Assembly: GCF_008642335.1 (NCBI RefSeq)
Contig: NZ_CP029191.1
Location: 3,348,001-3,412,000 of the forward strand
DNA length: 64,000 nt
Source: Streptomyces venezuelae
GTDB taxonomy: Bacteria; Actinomycetota; Actinomycetes; Streptomycetales; Streptomycetaceae
Direction of reading: 5' to 3'
Part shown: positions 59,946 to 64,000 of the stretch, piece by piece
Layout: each line of letters opens with the position of its first letter
Numbering within the stretch: position 1 is the first letter of the stretch
Made by a program: the position numbers and the translations under genes
The notes under the pieces: generated by a model
What the model was told of the DNA's origin: nothing
What the model saw: only the letters and a program-made list of their open reading frames with translations
The model's database searches: none

Positions 59946-61205
59946 CTATGCGGCCACACCCAGGAACTCGGCCAACGGGCTTAGCCCCGCCGGGTGGTTG
60001 GGGAGTGACCACAGGTCACGCACGATGGCTACGGCCAGCGTGTGGTGTTGCATCCAGGTCGGAGCCACCCGGCGCAGCGATTCCAGGGACTTCACGGCCT
60101 CTGCCGCGTTCCCGAGATCCGTATGGGCTCGGGCGACATCCAGGAGCAGCCACGTCCGCCAGGACGGAGGCGTGTCCTTGCTCAGCCGCATCCCCGCGGC
60201 CAGCCCCAGGGCTTCCTCGGGACGGCCGTACTGAACGGCCAGCCGGACGCGCTCAATACGCACGGACGACGGGCTGAACACGCTGACCATGCGGCTGTCG
60301 CCGCCCTCCGGCAGCTTGGCCACGCGCGCGGTTTCGTTCTCGGCCTGTGCCATCAACGCTGCCGCCCGCTCATAGTCGTTGCTGCGCGCGGCCGACGTGG
60401 CGGCGGACATGGTGAGCGCACCCCAGACCTTCAAGCCGTCGGCAGTGCCCGTGTGCCGACTCTCCTTGATGTCGTCCGCCGCGTGCAGGGCAATGCTCAG
60501 GGCGTCTCCGAGACGACCCTGCCGCTGGTAGGTCCACGCAACGGAGTTGACGATCATGGGGCGCAGCAAGGCGTCGGACGATCGCCCCGCGGCGTCTATG
60601 GCGCGCTCCAGGCTGATGAGCGCGAGGTCCGTCTTCCCCATGCGTACGGCGACGTGCCCGGCGAGTTGGAGGGCCTTGCCCAGTGCCGCGTAACCGGCGT
60701 CACGGTCGTCGTCGTTGCTCGACGCCGCGGCCGTCCGCGCATCCGCGATCAGGTCCGGCAGTGCCTTCATCACCGTGTCGAACTCGGCAGAGTGGTACTG
60801 GGTCCATCCTTCCGCGATCCGCTCGCGCAGAGCGTGCAGCGAGAAGCCGGGCTCCGGCGGCTTCGGCTCCGGGCCCCACAACGCCGGCATGATGGCGCGG
60901 CGCACCGCCACGAAGCGCGGCCCGTCGTTCTCTCCTGTCGCGGAGACGGCTGGAGGATCCCCGAGGAGCGTCGTCAGTTCCACGCCGAGGCCGTTCGCCA
61001 GGGCGTGCAGAGTCGGCAGGCGCGCCGAGTGCTTACGCCGTTGCTCGAGCTGCCGGATCACATCGACGGATACGTCGGAGCGCTCGGCCAGGTCCTCTTG
61101 GGTCAGGGAGGCCAGGCGGCGCAGACGTCGCAGAGTTCGCCCAAGGTCGTCGTTTGCCACGCCGTCACGGTACGCCGAACCTACGGTCGAGGATGGCTTG
61201 GCCAT
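59946..61205 (-). CDS. XRE-family regulator with TPR-like C-terminal region
   Basis: Protein of 419 residues. HTH: LGRTLRRLRRLASLTQEDLA with SVDVIRQLEQRRKHSARLPT. The C-terminal 300 residues are helical with TPR-like repeats (YAALGKALQLAGHVAVRMGK, ALISLERAIDAAGRSSDALL), as in the protein at 57371-58546. ATG 61205 used; GTG 61160 is a shorter alternative. Divergent from the dual-OB/DUF488 operon (161 bases), which it may regulate. Confidence 0.85.
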   Translation of the reverse strand: MAKPSSTVGSAYRDGVANDDLGRTLRRLRRLASLTQEDLAERSDVSVDVIRQLEQRRKHSARLPTLHALANGLGVELTTLLGDPPAVSATGENDGPRFVAVRRAIMPALWGPEPKPPEPGFSLHALRERIAEGWTQYHSAEFDTVMKALPDLIADARTAAASSNDDDRDAGYAALGKALQLAGHVAVRMGKTDLALISLERAIDAAGRSSDALLRPMIVNSVAWTYQRQGRLGDALSIALHAADDIKESRHTGTADGLKVWGALTMSAATSAARSNDYERAAALMAQAENETARVAKLPEGGDSRMVSVFSPSSVRIERVRLAVQYGRPEEALGLAAGMRLSKDTPPSWRTWLLLDVARAHTDLGNAAEAVKSLESLRRVAPTWMQHHTLAVAIVRDLWSLPNHPAGLSPLAEFLGVAA

Positions 61206-61366
61206 GCCCTCGGCCCCTGCCCCTCATACGGCCAAGTCACCGCCTCCGCAGTGCTGATGAAGCCTGTACCGGACTGGATCAGTAGCTGCGATACTGACCC
61301 GGCGCTGGACCGAGCCCGGAAGGGCCGTCGTGTTGTCGGGCATGGTCACAATTCCCAGGGGGGCAA

Positions 61367-62059
61367 GTGGCGGTTGTCAAAGAGTTGATCTGCTTGGCTA
61401 ATTCTCGGAAACACCTTGGGCGGTGTATCGCCGGAATAGACGTCGAGTCGAACGCTTGGGTGCGGCCTGTCAGCAGTCGACAGACTCACGAGGTCTCGGC
61501 CGCGGAAAGGCAGTACCGGGACGGCACGGAGCCGCAGATACTCGACGTCGTGTCCTTGCGGCTTCTCAGGCCGAAAAGGTTCGGGTTCCAGACCGAGAAC
61601 TGGATCCTCGACCCCAGTAGCCAGTGGGTGAAGAAGGGGCGGATCGGGTGGGGCGCGCTGTGCCGTCTGGAGCAGAAGACCAAGCGCTTATGGATAAACA
61701 GCGAGGACAGCAGCAGAAAGGGGAAGAACGACCGGGTCGCGGTGGAGCAAGAGTTCGTGCTGGTGAACTCGCTCAAGTTGATTCGGGTCGGCTCCGTCAC
61801 CATTGAGGTGGATCGACCCTATGACGTGAACAAGGAACTTGAAGTGCGGGCCAAGTTCCGCCATGAGGGATCCACGTACATTCTCAAGGTGACCGACGCC
61901 GTGTACGAGGAGCGGTTTCGGGCACTGGGCGTGGGAAGTTACGAGTTGTCCGAGTCTTTCCTGACCGTGAGCCTGGGCGAAGAGTTTAAGGGCCACTTCT
62001 ATAAGATGGTGGCGGCCATAATCGAGCGTCGCACGACAGAACCGGGCAGCGACAGATGA
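61367..62059 (+). CDS. probable dual-OB domain protein
   Basis: Protein of 230 residues (GTG start). The N-terminal KELICLANSRKHLGRCIAGI with ESNAWVRPVSSRQTHEVSAA and the following beta-rich segments (RPKRFGFQTENWILDPSSQW) look like small nucleic-acid-binding beta barrels; I recall a dual-OB (DuOB) family of this sort associated with DUF488 proteins, but I am not certain. First gene of a three-gene operon with 4-base overlaps. Lower G+C than neighbours. No catalytic motif evident, so a nucleic-acid-binding or adaptor role is the best inference. Confidence 0.6.
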   Translation: MAVVKELICLANSRKHLGRCIAGIDVESNAWVRPVSSRQTHEVSAAERQYRDGTEPQILDVVSLRLLRPKRFGFQTENWILDPSSQWVKKGRIGWGALCRLEQKTKRLWINSEDSSRKGKNDRVAVEQEFVLVNSLKLIRVGSVTIEVDRPYDVNKELEVRAKFRHEGSTYILKVTDAVYEERFRALGVGSYELSESFLTVSLGEEFKGHFYKMVAAIIERRTTEPGSDR

Positions 62060-62676
62060 GCTCCGACATGCTGATGACCATCGGGCACTCCAACCACGAT
62101 CTCGACACGTTGGTCGGTTTGCTGCGGCAGAACGGCGTCACCGCCGTCGCGGACGTCCGGTCCGTCCCCGCCAGCCAGTTCGCTCCGCATTTCAACCGGA
62201 AGTCCCTTGAGCCCGCGCTGCAGGCGACAGGCATCAAGTACGTCTTCCTCGGCGAGGAGCTCGGCGCGCGCACGGACGACATGAGCTGTTATGTGGACGG
62301 GCGGGTGCAGTACGGGCGACTCGCTCAGACCCGCAAGTTCCGGGAAGGCATCGAGCGCCTGGCCAAGGGCGCGGTGACCGAGCGGATCGCCATCATGTGC
62401 ACCGAGGGCGAACCCTTGAACTGCCACCGCACCGTGCTCGTTTCGCGGGTGCTCGCGGAGGGCGGTGCGGTCGTTCAGCACATTCACGGTGACGGGCGGG
62501 TGGAGAGTCACGACTCGGCGATGGAACGGCTCATGGCCAAGTTCGGGCTCGCGGAGCCGGAGTTGTTCCGCACGCCGGACGAGCGTCTCGACGAGGCGCT
62601 GAGCCGTCAGGAAGAGCGCATCGCGTACGTCAGACAGGACTCACCTGACGACACCGACCGGACGGCGGACGTATGA
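62056..62676 (+). CDS. DUF488 family protein
   Basis: Protein of 206 residues, ATG 62056 overlapping the dual-OB gene stop by 4 bases. Seen: MLMTIGHSNHDLDTLVGLLR (typical DUF488 start), VADVRSVPASQFAPHFNRKS, LGEELGARTDDMSCYVDGRV and the signature CTEGEPLNCHRTVLVSRVLA with Cys115, Cys123, His124 and Arg125. The DUF488 family is rhodanese-like in shape and its activity is unknown. The C-terminal 80 residues are extra relative to the partner. Confidence 0.9.
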   Translation: MSSDMLMTIGHSNHDLDTLVGLLRQNGVTAVADVRSVPASQFAPHFNRKSLEPALQATGIKYVFLGEELGARTDDMSCYVDGRVQYGRLAQTRKFREGIERLAKGAVTERIAIMCTEGEPLNCHRTVLVSRVLAEGGAVVQHIHGDGRVESHDSAMERLMAKFGLAEPELFRTPDERLDEALSRQEERIAYVRQDSPDDTDRTADV

Positions 62677-63110
62677 AGATCTACACGATCGGCTTCACGA
62701 AAAAGCCCGCGGAGAAGTTCTTCGGCCTGCTGAAGACGTCCGGCGCCTCGACCCTCGTCGACGTCCGGCTCAACAACGTCTCGCAGCTGTCGGGCTTCGC
62801 CAAGCGCGACGACCTCAAGTACTTCCTCGGCGAGCTCTGCGGAATGGCGTACGTTCATCGGCCCGACCTGGCGCCGACGCAGCCCATCCTGGACGATCTC
62901 AAGAAGCACGGTTCCGGCTGGGCGGCCTACGAGGAGAAGTTCCTGGGCCTTATGGCACAGCGGAGCGTGTCGGAGACCGTCCCTCAGGAATTGATCACCA
63001 ATGCGGTTCTGCTCTGCAGCGAGCATGAACCGCACGAGTGTCATCGTCGACTGGTCGCGGAGTATCTGGCGGAGCGGTGGGGCGGCGCGACGATTGAGCA
63101 CCTGGTCTGA
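62673..63110 (+). CDS. second DUF488 family protein
   Basis: Protein of 145 residues, ATG overlapping the preceding stop by 4 bases. Seen: MKIYTIGFTKKPAEKFFGLL, LVDVRLNNVSQLSGFAKRDD, FLGELCGMAYVHRPDLAPTQ and LCSEHEPHECHRRLVAEYLA with Cys115, Cys123, His124 and Arg125, at exactly the same positions as in the first DUF488 protein. It is a paralogue of it without the C-terminal extension. The two may form a heterodimer. Confidence 0.9.
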   Translation: MKIYTIGFTKKPAEKFFGLLKTSGASTLVDVRLNNVSQLSGFAKRDDLKYFLGELCGMAYVHRPDLAPTQPILDDLKKHGSGWAAYEEKFLGLMAQRSVSETVPQELITNAVLLCSEHEPHECHRRLVAEYLAERWGGATIEHLV

Positions 63111-63133
63111 CGCCGGCGCCCGGCGTACGCAGG

Positions 63134-63751
63134 CTAGTTGACGTTGTGCGTGGGGTAGACCTGCACGTCGGCGGCGATGCCCTTGATCGCGCCGGCGCCC
63201 GCGGGCCACTTCAGGGTCACGGTGTGGGTCTCGTTGGGGGGCGTCACCAGGATGTGGGTGGGGTCGGACATGCTTTCGCCGCTGTGGTCGATGTCGTAGG
63301 CCAGGTTGGCGACGGCGGCCTGACCGGGCTTCAAGGTCGTGACCCGCGGCTGGGCCTGACCGCGCTGGGTGGAGCTGGAGGTGCCGTCGGCGTCCTTGAT
63401 GTCGACGCCCGGGAAGCCCGTCGCCGAGCAGGTCTTCGAGCCACGGTTGACCATGGTGATGTCGATGCGGCCGGTGTTCTCGTCCGGCGCGGCGTCCCGC
63501 GCGTCGATCGCCAGGTCCGCGGTCCTGCAGAACGTGATCCTGGCGCCGGCCTTCTGCGCGTTGCCCGCCGCCTCGGCCTTGATGTCCTCGCCGGAACCGC
63601 CCTTCGAGGCGGCGGAAGAGGAGGACGAGTTCGAGGCCGCGGAGCCCTTGGAGGACGTGCCCGAGCCGGAGTCCTGGCCCCCGCAGGCGGTGAGCGAGAG
63701 GGCTGCGGCGACGGTGACGGCGGCGAGAGCGGTGAGGCGGGTCTTCTTCAT
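63134..63751 (-). CDS. DUF4232-type lipoprotein
   Basis: Exported lipoprotein of 205 residues: signal peptide MKKTRLTALAAVTVAAALSL with lipobox LTAC (Cys23), a Ser/Gly-rich linker (residues 25-55), then a domain with a Cys pair (FCRTADLAIDARDA, SKTCSATGFPGVDIKDAD) that fits the DUF4232 family of Streptomyces surface lipoproteins. Function unknown. ATG 63751. Convergent with the DUF488 operon (23 bases). Confidence 0.85.
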   Translation of the reverse strand: MKKTRLTALAAVTVAAALSLTACGGQDSGSGTSSKGSAASNSSSSSAASKGGSGEDIKAEAAGNAQKAGARITFCRTADLAIDARDAAPDENTGRIDITMVNRGSKTCSATGFPGVDIKDADGTSSSTQRGQAQPRVTTLKPGQAAVANLAYDIDHSGESMSDPTHILVTPPNETHTVTLKWPAGAGAIKGIAADVQVYPTHNVN

Positions 63752-64000
63752 GGTGTCCCCCGGGGGAGTAGCGGCTGTCCGTGCGGTCTGAACTATTTGT
63801 AGCTCGCACGGAGTTACAGCCGGTCTCCCACGACGTCTTCGTTCCGTCACGGCCGCTGCCCGCATGGCCCTCGCGCTGCCCTTAACGGCCCTCTCGGGGT
63901 CACCTCCGGCCGCTCAAGGGGGCCGTAGGGCGTAGCCGGAGCCGGAGCAGGCCGGAGCGCGAGAGTCACGCCTCGTCTCTAGCGGTGTCGTTCAGGGGTG
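63752..64000. other. promoter side of the lipoprotein gene to the window edge
   Basis: About 250 bases upstream of the minus-strand lipoprotein gene. No further gene is seen; it is probably its promoter region and the end of the next gene outside the window. Confidence 0.4.

Noticed and set aside
55913..63110. CRISPR array or integrase in the island
   Set aside because: No regularly spaced repeats and no tyrosine or serine recombinase motif found on either strand. The paired GGCCCCTAAA at 55889 is only two units.

Overview
The window is about 72% G+C with strong third-position G/C bias, frequent GTG/TTG starts and genes closely related to known Streptomyces proteins (sigma factor HrdD, divisome protein SepX, FmdB, LtrA, a 332-residue HrdD-length sigma factor with a SigR-type promoter). 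It is chromosomal DNA of a Streptomyces or very close relative, mostly core chromosome, with one island-like stretch near the right end.

Layout. 1-1.4 kb: the 5' part of a sensor histidine kinase gene, its upstream lipoprotein gene and tRNA-Ala(CGC). 1.5-7.7 kb: a co-directed minus-strand run galU, glp (moeA-like), moaC, mog, rimJ-like, sepX, joining molybdenum cofactor genes with the gephyrin-like Glp/SepX(GlpR) divisome pair; 5-formyl-THF cyclo-ligase diverges from galU. 7.7-16.9 kb: penicillin acylase, a CTG-started cation/proton antiporter behind two tandem operators, an MFS carrier, FmdB-like zinc ribbon, MTA phosphorylase, an SAF/CpaB-like membrane protein and mscL. 16.9-25.8 kb: an oxygen-limitation block of pflB-pflA, narK, a fused nirB-nirD and a divergent sirohydrochlorin chelatase. 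A Rex/Crp-type palindrome and GGGAC/GTCCC dyads lie between pflB and narK. 25.8-30.8 kb: LtrA-like, P1 peptidase, L,D-transpeptidase lipoprotein and DUF6227 genes.

30.9-34.8 kb: the fructose PTS operon fruR-fruK-fruA. 35-46 kb: several transporter/regulator pairs (TetR with a sugar-binding lipoprotein, WYL regulator with an MFS exporter, MarR with a dioxygenase, TetR with a second DHA2 exporter), with hrdD in the middle behind a textbook SigR promoter. 46.5-49 kb: an M6-type secreted metalloprotease convergent with a short second-type Rho. 49.3-53.9 kb: an iron-box-controlled 2,3-dihydroxybenzoate cassette dhbA-dhbC-dhbE-dhbB that lacks any carrier protein or NRPS here. 53.9-55.6 kb: ohrR/ohr and a cupin.

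55.7-63.1 kb: tRNA-Arg(CCT) followed by an island-like region with lower gene density, two XRE/TPR-type regulators, a chain of tiny overlapping minus-strand genes (one apparently frameshifted), a HAD hydrolase, and a tight three-gene plus-strand operon encoding a (probable) dual-OB protein and two DUF488 proteins. That operon is the best candidate in the window for an undescribed system. No integrase, transposase or CRISPR array is present. A DUF4232-type lipoprotein gene closes the window.
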